Assembly: GCA_958295665.1 (NCBI GenBank)
Contig: OY282558.1
Location: 188,024,015-188,088,014 of the forward strand
Direction of reading: 5' to 3'
Length of the DNA stretch: 64,000 bases
Origin: Tipula vernalis
Taxonomy: Eukaryota; Arthropoda; Insecta; Diptera; Tipulidae
Part shown: piece after piece, positions 41,818-54,380 of the stretch
How the letters are laid out: each line of letters starts with the position of its first letter
How positions within the stretch are numbered: position 1 is the first letter of the stretch
Notes under the pieces: generated by a model
The model's input: the letters and a program-made list of their open reading frames with translations, nothing else
Database searches by the model: none
Told to the model about the DNA's origin: nothing
Made by a program: the position numbers and the translations under genes

Positions 41818-44800
41818 TGAACGTTTTCGATTTAATAAGCGTGATCAACATAGAAATGAACCAATAACGGATTATACAGTTGGATCGTGATTTGTGGTTT
41901 AAGAAACGAAACTATTCAAAAAAAATTACTGTCCGAAAGTAGTGAAAACAAATTTGAATGCGTTTATAAAAGTTCGGTCAGTAGGGAGTTTGCGTTTTTG
42001 GAGTCGAAAACAATAATCGATAGTGGTGGTGCAGTTATGAAAATCAACTTTAGTGGTAAGAAATTCGGTTCGTCGAGTAGTGTGGTCAAACAAAGTGAAT
42101 CCAGTGAAGATATGAACAAAGATTGTGATAAATGTGGTGGAGCTCATGGTAAAAATTGTCCAGCAAAAAATTGGAAATGTTTTAGATGTTTTCAACGTGG
42201 TCATGCAAGAAAAATGTGTCCAAAGAACCATAAAATTAATTCGGTAGAACAAGAAAATGAAGATTTTTTTGATTTGAAGAACAAGAAAATGAAGGAAAGT
42301 GCTAGTTCGCGTTAAATATGGATTACATGAGAAACAATTGGAGCTGTTTGTGTTTCGTGCCGGGCATCGGGTGCCTCTTTTGGGTAGGCCATGCCTAGAT
42401 AGCTTGATGCCATTGTGGCGCGAGAAATTTCGCGAGTGTTCTACAAATGTTGAGAGAGTGGGAGGGCTCGGTGAAGACCTTTCAAAGTGATTAATGTCGG
42501 ATTTAAAGAAGGAGTTTCCTTCTGTGTTTTCCGAGCAACCTGGATCCATGAATTATTTCAGGGCAACCATTGTGTTAAAGGAAGGTGCTAAGCCGATATT
42601 TTACAAACCTTATTCTGTGCCATATGCGCTGAAACCAAAGGTGGAGTTGGAGTTGAGGGAAATGGTTGAGACTGATGTGTTGATTCCTATTCAACACAGT
42701 GAATGGGCGAGCCCCATCGTTATCGTTCCAAAGAAGGATAAGAGCCTTCTGATTTGCTTTGACTTCAAGGTGTCGGTAAACAAATGGGTTAATTTTCATC
42801 ACTATCTGTTACCGAATCTCGACGATATCTTAGCCAGTCTCGCAGAAAGTGACTGTTTTACAGTTTTGAACTTGGCTGGCGCTCACCACCAATTTAAAAT
42901 AGCGGAGGATTCGGTAGAGTTGCTTACAATCAACACTCACATGGGGTTATTTATATGTACGAGGCTCACTTGCGGGATCTCAGTTACCCCTACCATCTTC
43001 CAAAAAATAATGGATGAAATTCTTCGAGGATAGCCCAAAACGGTTTACTATCTCGATGAAATTTTGATAGCTGGAGTGGATGAAATGGAGTGTTTATGTA
43101 ACGTGACAGCTGATTCTCAACAACTCGTGAGGAATAACGTTCATAAAAAAATTCTTATTTTTCAGACAAACAGTTGAATATTTGGCTCACAATAACAATG
43201 ATCGAATAATCATGCCTGGCTCGTGCAAAATTGCTGCTATTAACAATGCTCCGGTACCTAAACATGTCAAATAGCTGAATGCTTTTTTAGGGCTAGTAAA
43301 TTTCTATTGAAAGTTCATGCCGATGATGGCGTCTGAGCTTGTACCATTGTATAAGTTGACACAAAAAGATGTGGCTTTCGTTTGGACAAGGAGTTGCACC
43401 GAAGCATTTATGAAATGCAAGAAGGAGCAAAGCACTAACAACCTGTTAATTCACTATGATGCTAAGAAAGGTCTGTAGCTCTCGTGCGATGCGAGCTCAT
43501 TTGGAGTGGGTGCAGTTCTTAGTCAAGAAATGGATGGAGACGACCGCTCTTTAATGTTTGCATCTGCGAGCCTATCACTAGCCTAAAAGAACTATTCACA
43601 GCTTGACAAGGAGGTGCTAGCGATAATATTCGGTTTAAACAAGTTTCATGAATTTTTATTTGGTTGCCCTTTCATTTATGTGACTCATCATCAGTCGTTG
43701 GTAGCGCTATGTGACGTTAAAAAAAGCATACCAATCACCGCTGCCAATAGACTTTAGCGATGGGCCATCATTTTATCCAGATACCATTATGTAATACAAT
43801 ATCGCAAGGGTAAAGATCTGATGGTGTCTGATGCCTTGTCGCGTTAACTTCAAAACGATGAATCAAGTAGCGATCCTTACATCTGTTCAGTCAATGCATT
43901 TTCGGAAGTTACGAAGCGAAAACGATATCAAATGTTAAGAAAGGTTGGCCTAGTAGCCATGTACTCTAGTTGCTGCACGAAAATCATCCGGGAGTTGTGA
44001 GGATAAAAATGTTGGCGAGATCTGTTTGGTGGTGGCCAAACATCGAAGAATCAATCGAAAATACCGTCAAAACTTGCGAAGTTTGCCAAAGATATTAAAA
44101 TCTAAATCCAGCTGATTTTAAAGATGCGCGGTGGCCGAAGAGTGGCAGAGTGTGGTACCGAATTCATGCCGATTTTCTAAATTTTGAGGGAAGAACGTTG
44201 TTGCTGATAGATAATTGATTCGACATCAAAGTGGATCGAAGTAAATATAATGAATGGGACAACAACTGCTGACGTTATCGTTAAACTTCAGCTTATATTT
44301 TCAACATTTGGTTTTCCGTGCGAGCTGGTAATGGATAACGGGCCACCATTCAATTCATCTAATTTTGCTTAACGAGCCGTGCAGACGATAAATAAGAGTC
44401 TCTAAAAGTTATTAGGAAAGAAGAAAACATCATCAATAGACGAGTTGCAGCGAGCGTTGTCCAACGTGCTGTTAAGTTATCGTAACACCCCAAGTACGAC
44501 ATGTCGAAACACCATCAAGTTTTCTGCTAAAGTTCGACACGAGGACCCGCTTAACGCAGTTAAGGCCGGCTTTTGCAGCAACGCCAGTAAAAGGTTTACC
44601 CTCTTTAATTAATATTAATCCTTCTAAGCCATTCGCCGAAAACGAACATCCTCAAAATTTTGAGTTCACGTCGATATGTAGTCAAGGCTGGAGAGCAGAT
44701 ACGTATTATTTACCAAACTCAAATTAGGTCTAAGGGATTCGAGATTCATAAATCGATCGGAGCAACCGGTTCAAATATCTCTACTTGCAGATATTACTTC

Positions 44801-45000
44801 TCCTGTTAGGAAACCAATTGAACTGAGCAACCAGCTGACAACTTCTAAGGAAATGGAAGCTACCAAACATCTTGAGATGCCACTAACTGAAACCAGTGTG
44901 TTACCGCCAAGCATATATCAAGAACAACTTGCGGATTCATCATTAAGACGCTCGACGCGGGACAGAAAGATGCCTGATCGACTTCAATATTAACTTCAAA
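41818..45000 (+). pseudogene. mag/K02A2.6-like Ty3/gypsy element, degenerate
   Basis: It begins with a gag tail (RFNKRDQHRNEPITDYTVGS near 41825-41888), then ICGLRNETIQKKLL and two knuckles: CDKCGGAHGKNC near 42125 and CFRCFQRGHARKMC near 42180-42220. The protease is missing between 42300 and 42320. RT runs from about 42494 to 43100, but two catalytic sites are changed: the Asp of the first motif is Asn (VLNLAGAHHQF) and the YxDD box reads YLDE (43045-43060). RNase H (about 43440-43850) and integrase (HENHPGVVRIKML, CEVCQRY near 43980-44095) survive only as stop-ridden traces. The frame fades out at RSTRDRKMPDRLQY near 44990. A possible 3' LTR starts TGTTATAATGTATG at 45052, but I cannot find its partner. 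Confidence 0.8.
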
Positions 45001-45313
45001 TTAAAGTTAAAAGTTATATTCGTTATAAACTTTTAGATTAAGAAAAATGAAGTGTTATAATGTATGCCGATGTATAGAATTAAGCTTTTCTTATATAGTC
45101 ATCTCTTTAATACTCTGTCTCTCTCTGTATTATAAAATCAGATCATGATTTAATAAATAATTATTTGATACTCGAATCTTGAATTATTCACTAGTGTTTC
45201 ATTTACATATATTATAGAAATACGACTGCAATAGATTATAATATAATTTGTAAACAAGTAATTTTATATACCGGGTGTTTCGTATCAACATTATCGTGAG
45301 GTGAGATTAATTT

Positions 45314-48300
45314 GTGAAAATCGAGATAACCTGCAAAGGTCAAATTAGCAGATTAGTTATTTATGCGAAAGCATGCAAGGATACCACGCCCTTTAAGGAG
45401 ATGCAAATAAGGTTGGATAAAATGAAAGAGCATTATAAAAGTTTTGTGAGAGTGGAGGACGAAATATTTTCCCTCGATCCAGATACGCAGTCGGACATTT
45501 TTTCGGACGAAGATTCAAACACCATCTAGCAGTATGAGTGACACTATTCTAAATACATCGTTTTCAAGCCCACCACCAGATTTCAAGCTACCACGTTTAA
45601 CGCTACCTACCTTTAGCGGTAAGGCTCGAGAATGGCAGTCTGTTCAAAAGTACCGTCCATGAGAACATAAACCTATCACCAGCGCAAAAATTCCAGTATT
45701 TGGTGGGACAATTGCGAGGTCCGGCTAAAAAGTTACTACGACATTTCCAGGTGGATGAAGCTAGCTACATAGAGGCTTTCCAAAAATTAGTCAAACGCTA
45801 AGATAGAAAACCGATTATAGTAACTGAATTCATCGAAACATATATGAAGCAGCCGCAAATTAGTAAACCTTTAGTCGAAACAATTGGGCCAATGTATCCG
45901 CGGTCTCAAGGTGCTGGGAATAAGTGCAGAATCTAGATACTGTTGGTTGGTGTACCTTGCAGAGAAGAAACTGGATGTCATCACACTGCAACTATGGCCA
46001 CAGAAGAAATCGGAACAAGAGTTCTCGACATTTGAAGATTTTCTTAAATTCCTTAGTAACCGAATGAATGTACTTGAAGGCCTCATATATCAACCCAACA
46101 AATACCAAATCAGATCCAGCGCACCTACACAAAATTTTCACGTTGAAGCGAAATCACTACGAAGCTGTTCACTGTGAACCAACCAACAATATCGGTTATG
46201 TGACTGCTCTAAATTCATTCAAATGAAGTTGGAAGATCGCAGGTTATATCTGAATATTAGTGCTAGGTGCTTCAATTGTTTGGCAGAAGGGCATAGTGCA
46301 TTTTAGTGTAGAACGAAAGGACGATGCCACCAATGTAAGAAAAGGCACCATTCACTTGTGCATGCAGACACTACAACATTGTTCGTCATGTGCAAGGGTC
46401 CTAACCATCCCGTTCAAAGCTTACATTCATCCCAACAAGGAATGTGTCGCGCTCTCCTGGACACCGCTCCAACAAGATCGTCCATCACGGAGTACTGCGC
46501 AAATATACTGAACGTTTTACGTTCAAATGCGAGATTCAACATCAACAACCTGAATGTCGGAAGAGCTGGCAGTTTGAAAGGTGTATCTTCACTTTTAGTG
46601 AGATCCAGAACCAACACCCAATTTAGTATCGAACTCACAGCATATGTAATACCATAAATAACGTCAAACCTACCTCCTATACTTGTAAACCGCGAGCAAT
46701 TCACGTACCTAAGTGAATTGTCATTAGCCGATTCCAAATTTGACTCGCTGGGTCCCATAGATCTTTTGATTGGGTGTGACAAATTCCTAATGCTCCTATC
46801 TGACGATCAGATAAGAAAAGGCGCAGACCAGCCCGTTGCACAGAAAACCAATCTAGGGTGGATCGTAGAGGAAATTTATGAATCTAATGGCTTATCACAC
46901 CAAACCTTCACCTGTCTATCTGTTCAAGAAGAAATCAGCATCGACCAATCATTGAGGAGATTTTGGGAGACAGAAGAACTACCAGCTGTCGAGCGAAAAA
47001 AAATGTTCCGTCAGCTGTGGATCGAAAACCAGAAAACAGACTACCAACGCATCATTTAGCATGCCTCACCAGCATTACCAGTGAGACACTACCGGCTTCT
47101 CACAAACACCTACGGTACGGCGTCAGCTTCGTTTCTGGCAACTCTCAATAAATTGGCAGCTCTCAATAAATTAGCACACCTACATACCGAAAGTCACCCG
47201 TTTGCAGCGAAAATACTCCTGAGAGATTTTTACATGGACGACCTTATATCGGGGGCAAGTATTATCAACGAAGCCAGAAGCACGCAAAGCGAGCTAATAT
47301 CCCTTTTAAAACTCTGCAAATGGGCAGCCAATAATGTAAAACTCTTAGAGAACATACCAGCAGATGACCGAGAAATTTCAATTCGGGAAATTACCGAAGG
47401 AACAAAATTAATTTCTGTTCTAGGAATCAAACTTTACCCACAAACTGATTGTTTTTCGTTTAAGGTATCGCCGCCAGTCACGACAGAATTCACCAAAAGA
47501 AATATGCTGTCCGAGGCATCACGCGTTTTCGTGCCAATGGGCTGGCTGTCGCCCGTCATAATAGGAATAAAGATCCGATTTCAGAGTCTGTGGTTGCAGA
47601 AACTCGATTGGGATGACGTACTCCCTACAGATGTCAAAGAACAATGGGTAAACGTCCGAAGCAAACTAAAATTATTAGAAGAGGTCACATTACCGAGATG
47701 GCTAAATTCAGATGCAGCATTGTAGCTATGTGGATTTGCGGACGCGTCAAATACTGCGTACGCTGCCATCAGATATGCCAGGGAGAATTACAGACGAACA
47801 TCATTTACGCCAAAAACCAAGGTCGGGCTAGTGATTAAATTATTGGCACTTACAACAACTACACGGATCTCGTTATGGTTTACGTCAACTACCGTCCATG
47901 CTTGTTTGGCAAATCCACCTAGGAAGGGAAATGTATTCGTGATGAACAGCCTCCAGTGACATTCTTCCGAATGAGCTTATCAGAAATTTAATGTTGTGGC
48001 AAGGACCGGAATGGTTACGTTGCGAACCACTTCAATCTCCAGAACCACCGAAAGTACAAAAAAAGGAAAAGATTGTCGCACTAACCAATCTCGCTAGAGA
48101 GGAACCAGAGAGAGCAACTAGCAGGCCACTAATCATTGCTGAAATCATCGAGAAGTTCTCAAGTACCACCAAGGTAATTCGAATTCTTGCTTGGCTCAAA
48201 CGTGCAGGGCACAATTTTCGAAAATTCAAAACGCGAGTCATTGGCCGAATCACAGTAGCCGAATTGTGTGAGTCGTATAAAACAATATTCCCTGAAGCGC

Positions 48301-48957
48301 AACATACAAGTTTTGCAGAAGAGATAAAGAGTTATGTATATAACATATCAATTCGCCGTTGAAGAAATCTAATATTTCTTTTCTATCCCCGTTCTTAAAT
48401 AAAGCTGGTACTTTACGAGTTGGTGGTCTTCTGGAACACGCAAAGGAGAAATACGGCCTCATGCACCCGATTATTTTGTCAGGAAGTCACAAATCGAGGG
48501 TCTCCTGAATTCCCGACCTTTATGTGAGTTACAAGAGGAACACTTCCAAGCGCTAACACCGGCGCATTTCATCATCGTACAACCAATTACATTACCATCA
48601 AAACCGGACATTACACACCTGAAAATAAAGCATCTATCCCTCTGGCAGATGACACAGCATATGTTCCAGCATTTCTCAAGAAGGTGGCCAGCAGCATATC
48701 TCACCAGTTTGAATCGCCTTTCAAAGTGGCGATTAAGGCACAACAATATCAAAGTCGGCGACATGATCATTTTGAAAAACGACATCATTCCACCAGTGCA
48801 ATGGGCATTGGGACGAATTAGCAATGTTCATCCAGGTAAAGATTGTTTTGTCCGTGTGGTCACGGTTAAGACATCAAAGGCTATATATGAGTGACCCATC
48901 ACAAAAATTTGCTTGCTTCCATCGATTGACTCATCCAATTCGTCAACGGGGGCGACA
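45314..48957 (+). pseudogene. BEL/Pao element BEL3, internally deleted
   Basis: The gag start is at about 45314-45529 (LVIYAKACKDTTPFKEMQIR, with a GTG first codon), followed by DFKLPRLTLPTF and frame-broken gag to 46340. The protease motif is LLDTAPTRSSIT (46450-46490), where the Gly of DTG is Ala. RFWETEELP near 46950 jumps directly to KMFRQLW near 47005, so about 190 residues of RT are gone. The box FYMDDLISG (47227-47253) remains, just after a small tandem duplication of a CTCAATAAATT-GCA unit at 47140-47175. RNase H is stop-ridden. The integrase core is deleted: LRVGG..PIILSGSHK (about 48415-48490) joins LNSRPLCELQEEHF near 48510. The C-terminal domain ends at 48894. A purine tract (CAACGGGGGCGACA) then precedes a candidate 3' LTR start, TGTTGGGAATCGC, at 48958. 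Confidence 0.8.
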
Positions 48958-50390
48958 TGTTGGGAATCGCAAACATTATCCGGTACATCATCAGTATTGA
49001 AGCTGGAATGAACCAGTGAACTTACCAAATTAAAATTAGTAAATAGGTTTAATTAATTATGGGACTCGGCGGTGCAATATTCAAGACAGATCGATACTCT
49101 GAAAACTATTATCAGCCTAAAACTTTCGATCCAAGCTTCCTGATTACAAAGTTATGTCTGTATGCCAGTTCGGTAGCCATATCACTTAGAGAGACAACTA
49201 ATATATGAATGGAAGTATGGCTTTTATGCAGTGCGATATCAAAGTGCAAGTCCTGCATAAAATTCAGTTGTTCGTACATCTCTTCAATAGTAAATTATGC
49301 AGAAATTGTCTTGCAGCGTATTTTTTAAGTTCAGGAGATTTAATTTAAGCACTAAGTCAAAAAAGATTCAAGAATGTTGATTTGAAAGCGTATTTTACGT
49401 CTAAAGCTTGCCATAATGCATTACATAAAATTGTGTATAGTTCGCTGAGAATAAATTTTTCTTAATTCTTATCAGTTCGAAATTGAATTGGAAATTAACA
49501 ACCCTTGATCTCCTTCTTCGTAATATATAATTATCTGGCTCTGTTCGGAATAACTAAATGTTTCAAATCCTTATTCGCTGACCGACAGTTATAAAAGTAA
49601 AATGTTCCTTCCATTCTAATAATGAAGAAAAAATATTCGCTATAGCTGCTCTTTGGGCAAAAAAATTATTCAATTTTCCACTTGGATAACATTGTTTTTA
49701 TTTCAAATTAATATTTCATTAAAATAAAGGGGAACGCAATACATAAATCATAGTGAATATTCATGTTTAAATTAAATTTATAATATTGAACTGTATAGTC
49801 TCTCTCTATATATTCATCCCTTCGAGCAAACCATTTATAATTTAAATTATGTATAAGAGTATTGTACTTGTATGTATACAAAAATTGAATATGGAAATAT
49901 CCTTAAGCCAAATTCAATTTTTATTGTAAAATATTTTGTATATTGCGGTTCAGGACGGTTGGATCAAATATTATCCAAACACTGAAAATTACTGTAATTT
50001 ATTTAAAAATAACCAATTTTGGGTATATTTTCATCGTAACATGTGCAAACAGTAGCATTTATGACAGTAAAGTATTTTTTAATTCATTTGTGGGTTTCAA
50101 ATCGAAATAATTGCTGCTTAAGATACATTTGTCCGGGGTGGATTAATACATTTTTTATAAAGATGAAATTTTACAACTGATCACGAGAAATCGGATGACG
50201 AATAAACCCTTACAGTGGGCTTACTGTCAAGATAAGTACGTTCTACGGATTGTGTTGAATGAGGCTGGATAAATATGTCATGTCGCAAACATACACCACT
50301 CAAATCAAAATTAATACATTTTGTCAAAAAAGTATCGGGAATTGTTAATTTAAAATGCCGGCGCTGAAAGGATTTAAAACTTTATTTTTC
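48958..50390. other. AT-rich region, possibly beginning with the BEL3 3' LTR
   Basis: TGTTGGGAATCGC at 48958 is a plausible LTR start, but no matching 5' copy or end was found. I see no genes up to 50390. Confidence 0.4.
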
Positions 50391-50499
50391 CTAGATTGGT
50401 AGGGCTGTCTTTCACTATGGTGCCAACTTTGAGTGCGATCTGTCAACCAGTTTGTTTACAGCAGTTGGTTAAGTCAGTTAACCTAATTAGTGCAGGGGG

Positions 50500-50880
50500 A
50501 ATTTTACGAGGCACCAGAAATTTATTGTGCTGAAGCGAGAAAAGTGACCGGAATTATGGGAAAAAATCTCGTGAATTTTACACGACGATAACGCGCTATC
50601 ACACCGAGCTACGGTTGTGAACGATTATAAGGCCAACAACTCAATAAATACCATCGATCAACCACCACATTCGCCTGATTTAGCACTAGGAGACTGTTTC
50701 CTGTTTCGTAGGCTCAAATTGCTACTACTCAGTGGAACCGGTTTTGACTCCATTGAAGCCATAAAAAAAATTCGGCACTCAAACTGAAGGCCCTCCAGGA
50801 AAGTGCCTTTCAAAAATGTTTCGATGATTGGAAAAACGAATATGTGTTTTGTTGTAATGTTTATTTTGTATTTTTCCCCT
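50500..50880 (+). pseudogene. mariner transposase C-terminal fragment
   Basis: The frame reads LHDDNALSHRATVV, then INTIDQPPHSPDLALGDCF and LFRRLKLLL, FDSIEAIKK, and a C-terminal FQKCFDDWKN-type end. These are the second and third catalytic Asp regions of a mariner transposase (family form HxDNAPxH and PPYSPDLAPxD). It is frameshifted before 50570 and around 50790. Only the C-terminal third is recognisable, and the terminal inverted repeats are not identified, although 50395-50480 could be the 5' leader. Transposase cuts and pastes the element at TA sites; this copy is dead. Confidence 0.8.
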
Positions 50881-51229
50881 CTTAAATGAATCTTTGACTC
50901 GGCTGACCAGCGATTACAATATTTAACAAATATAACTGCGTTATAGTGGGAAAAGTAAAAAATTAAACTAAATTATTTTACAGTAATAAAGTAGCTATAA
51001 TAACAAACTGCAATGTTTTTGAATGCTTGGTTAAGTTGATGGAAAAAATACAATATCAACGGAGGTTTTTTTAATTTTGGTAGTAGCAAGGAAGTGTGGA
51101 GTTACATTAAAGAGGATACAATAAATTATACAGCTTCTCCGCACTCGAGGGGAGCGTAATTGATAACATCCTTCTTCGAAATGTTGCTCAGCCAACCAAA
51201 AATGATTGGCCTCGAGCCAAGCAGCTTAA

Positions 51230-51790
51230 GTAATTTTTAACTACTAATAAACGCAAAAATTTGGTTGGTCCAAATCCACTTTTCTCCAAGTTTTGAAAGT
51301 CCCTGAGTCTGGATGTCTGTATGTCCGTACCCATGGTATCTCGAGAACGGCTTGTTCGATTTAGAATTTTTTTTTACCAATCTGTTTCTATGGTCAAGCC
51401 CGAGATTTGAAAAGCTTTTGGAACCTGCGCGACAAGAGGGTCGGGAATCTTCCATACGAACTGACCAAAATACCTGGTTATAGAAATATTTATAAATTTT
51501 TCATATATGCTGGTTTCAATATTGAGTTTGGGGTTGAGTTGACGGTTAAGTTAGTGGTCAATTTGCAAGTTGAGTTGAAGTTGATTTGGAGTTTAATTGG
51601 GGTTGGGTTAAGATATAGTGACCAGTTGACCAATTTTTTATATATGCTGGTTTGAGGATTGAGTTGAAAGAGAGTTTGCGGTTGGGTTGAGGGTTGAGTT
51701 GGGGCCCGTTTGCGGGTTGAATTGGGGTTGATATGGTGTTGGATCAGTGTTTAGTGAGCAGTTGAGTAATCTATAAAATAAAGTGAGTGT
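51230..51790 (-). repeat. dispersed repeat family, copy 2 (inverted relative to copy 1)
   Basis: The reverse complement follows the same order as 22770-23360: CTGCTCACTA subunits with AACCCGCAAA words, the CAGGTATTTTGGTCAGTTCGT block, TTGACCATAGAAACAGATTG and CAAGCCGTTCTCGAGAT. Identity is highest in the CCATAGAAA to CTCGAGAT part. Confidence 0.75.
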
Positions 51791-51959
51791 TTGTTTGTAT
51801 GTATGTACAGTATATGTGTGATATTTAAACAAATCCACACGACTTGACCCATATGAACCAAACTCTGCACACATATTGTTTAAAACTTGTGAAAGGTCAC
51901 TGTTAATATCTCCTCATATTAAACCTTTTACATTTCAAATTAAACCTTTAGCACATTAA

Positions 51960-52216
51960 ATGAATGGCCAATTATGATGGAACTTATCTATTTCTTAACT
52001 GATTTTAGTTAAATTTGAATTCCGCGATGGAAATGGGATTCTAAAATGAGTTTTGGATGAAATTTTGGAATATGGCCAATATGAGGGAACTTGTATATTT
52101 CTCAACCGATTATGATGAAATTTGACATATGCGTTAGAAATGGGATTCTAAAATGATTTTGGTTAAAGTTCTGTAATATGGCCAAGTATGATGGAACTTG
52201 CCTATTTCTCAACCGA
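51960..52216 (+). repeat. ~107-bp tandem repeat interrupted by BEL2
   Basis: The anchor ATGGCCAA-TATGATGGAACTT recurs at 51966, 52074 and 52180 (spacings 108 and 106). Each unit includes CTATTTCTCAACCGA and GAAATGGGATTCTAAAATGA. BEL2 starts inside the third unit. Confidence 0.8.
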
Positions 52217-52745
52217 TGTTCAGGATCACCAGGAGCTGATGATAATTTATACTTATCTTATACTTATATTTTTCTTATACTATTTTACTTCTATTTTTCT
52301 TCTTGAATTGATTTTCCATTTTCTGAAATTGAATTACTTACAAATTAAAATAATTTAAATATTGTAAAAGTTAAATTAAAGCGACCAAAAACTTACCATT
52401 ATTGTCATTAGAATATGACATCTGTTTATTGTTTTTTTATATAGTCGATAAGAAGTCAATCTAGACTATCGACAATATTATAGAAGTTCGACGTTCTGAT
52501 CGCACTGCCATCTATGGCTGAACCTCGATGACTTGCTTAAATTAAATACCTTTAACTCATTCAGCATTTCGAAATAATGGTGAATTCGGTTCTTTTTAAG
52601 TATTTGGCGCACTTCAGTTTAATAAAATAAAAATTATTCTTAGCTCGGTCACTTTTTATAAATAATAAATCATTTGTTTTAATTACAATTGTAACGTTAT
52701 ATAAACAATTCTGTTTTATTTATATTTGGAGAACACATCCGTACA
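52217..52745 (+). repeat. 5' LTR of BEL2
   Basis: 529 bp. The antisense strand shows GTAAGT at 52396-52391 and TTTCAG ending at 52323, a 74-base intron-like unit. It also carries ATAGATGGCAGTG (complement of 52503-52515). Confidence 0.9.
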
Positions 52746-52750
52746 TTTTC

Positions 52751-52768
52751 TGGTCCTTCGAACCGGAT
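52751..52768 (+). other. primer binding site of BEL2 (tRNA-Tyr)
   Basis: TGGTCCTTCGAACCGGAT lies five bases after the LTR. It matches the complement of the tRNA-Tyr 3' end at 17 of 18 positions, using the tRNA-Tyr-like sequence at 17357-17374 as reference. Confidence 0.8.
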
Positions 52769-53281
52769 CGTGTTCAGTAGCAGTTTTAGAAAACAGAATT
52801 AAGGAAGCCACATCGAGCGATGAACCGAAGAATAAACGCATTGAGTATACATTTATTTTACTATATTTACTATAAATAAATAACACACATAAAACCTTTA
52901 TTGAATAAACTTTATTTGAAAATTAATTTTTTTTTTGTTAATTATTTATATTAAACTAATAAGTATTCAATAAAAACTATATCTAGAACATTCGATTTGT
53001 TTGTGTGAAAATTTCATAAGTGCATCGAAGTGTATTCAGTGAATTGTATTAAGGAGTGTTAAGTGTTTTATCAGACAGTATATGTACATAGTTTAAAATC
53101 GTTTACTATAGACTTTAATCCAATTTATACTCGTATTTCGGTACTTTGAACGTTTTTTCTTCTTCCCATCTGTTGTAACTTGTGATATAACGTAGTGATT
53201 CCAAGTTTTATAATTTTACATCAGTAGTCGATAATTGATGTGCTAAAAGGAAAGCGATCATATATTAAAGGTCAGAAATAG
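52769..53281 (+). other. BEL2 leader
   Basis: About 510 bp of AT-rich sequence lies between the primer site and the first gag codons. No ATG opens gag in frame; the frame is open from 53282. Confidence 0.5.
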
Positions 53282-54380
53282 CGAATAGAAAATTTTGTTC
53301 TTAATATTAAGAATGACACAAATTTTGAAGAATTATCGGTTAGATTGGAAAAAATACAACAGTTTTACAAAGATTTTGTGGATGTTGTGTATCAAATGCT
53401 CGCATTATCTGATGTCGTTCAAACTGACATCGAAACCCTAGATGCTCAGTATTATTCCATCGTTTCTACGTTGCAAGGCGCTAAACGCATGATGAAGGCA
53501 ACGGATCCACCGGCAGTAAATTTGGATCAAACGTTTAATATGTAGCATACACCGTCTAGTGATTTTCGATTGCCGCGTATTACCATTCCTCATTCGATGG
53601 GAACTTTAAGCAATGGCAATCATTTTTTGGTTTGTTTGGGTCGACAGTGCTTGAGAGTGTAAATCTTTCTCCTGCCCAAAATTTTCAATACCTCAAGGGA
53701 CTTTTAAGAAGCGAAGCAATTTCGTTGGTCCGACAATTTACAGTTAGTGACGCAAATTATATCGAAACATACCATAAGCTTTGCAAGAGATACGACAGGA
53801 AACGATACGATGTACGATTCATTTATTCAAACGTACTTTGACCAACCGATAGTAACAAACGCTACTTCCAAATCTATTGCACGTTTGCATGATACATGCG
53901 ATGAAGTCGTACGTGGACTCAAGGCACATGGGCCACAAGCGGAAAGTCGGAATCCCTGGCATATATATATTGCTACCCAAAAGATGGACGCAGAAACTAG
54001 GCAAATGTAGAAATTGGAGACATCAGACGTTGATTATCCCACTATTGATAAACTTTTGTCGGTTTTAAATAAACGTATGGATTCATTATAAGGCATCAAA
54101 TTGGAAGGCCGCGGAAGCCGTACATCTGCTAAACAAAATGTTCAGACAATGCACATTGTAGAAGCAGTAACTTATGCATTTTGCGGAAAAGAACATAAAT
54201 TGTTTGAGTGTGCTCAATTTCTAGAGCTAACAGTTCAGCAGCGCAGAGAATATATTAGAAAACATGCCAGATGTTATAATTGTTTAAATAATACGCACAT
54301 GGTGTATCAGTGCAAGTCAAGGCGAAAGTGCAATGTGTGTAAAAAGAAGCACCACGACATCTTACATTTGGAATCCTCAG
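53282..54380 (+). pseudogene. gag: BEL2 gag, broken
   Basis: Pieces run 53282-53545, 53632-53841, 53747-54010 and 54101 onward. They share the BEL1 gag order: the DIETLDAQYYSIV block, SSDFRLPRIT, the AQNFQYLKGLL core, ARLHDTCDEVVRGLK and IATQKMDAETRQM. Damage includes a TAG at 53543, a one-base loss near 53590, a frameshift near 53810, a TAG at 54008 and a TAA near 54090. Two knuckles survive: CGKEHKLFEC, with its first Cys in a YAFC context, and a complete CYNCLNNTHMVYQC (54270-54313). The second is the one that the 41-base deletion removed from BEL1. The protein would form the RNA-packaging particle. In BEL elements gag and pol are one ORF, so I place the split at the knuckles for convenience. 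Confidence 0.85.
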
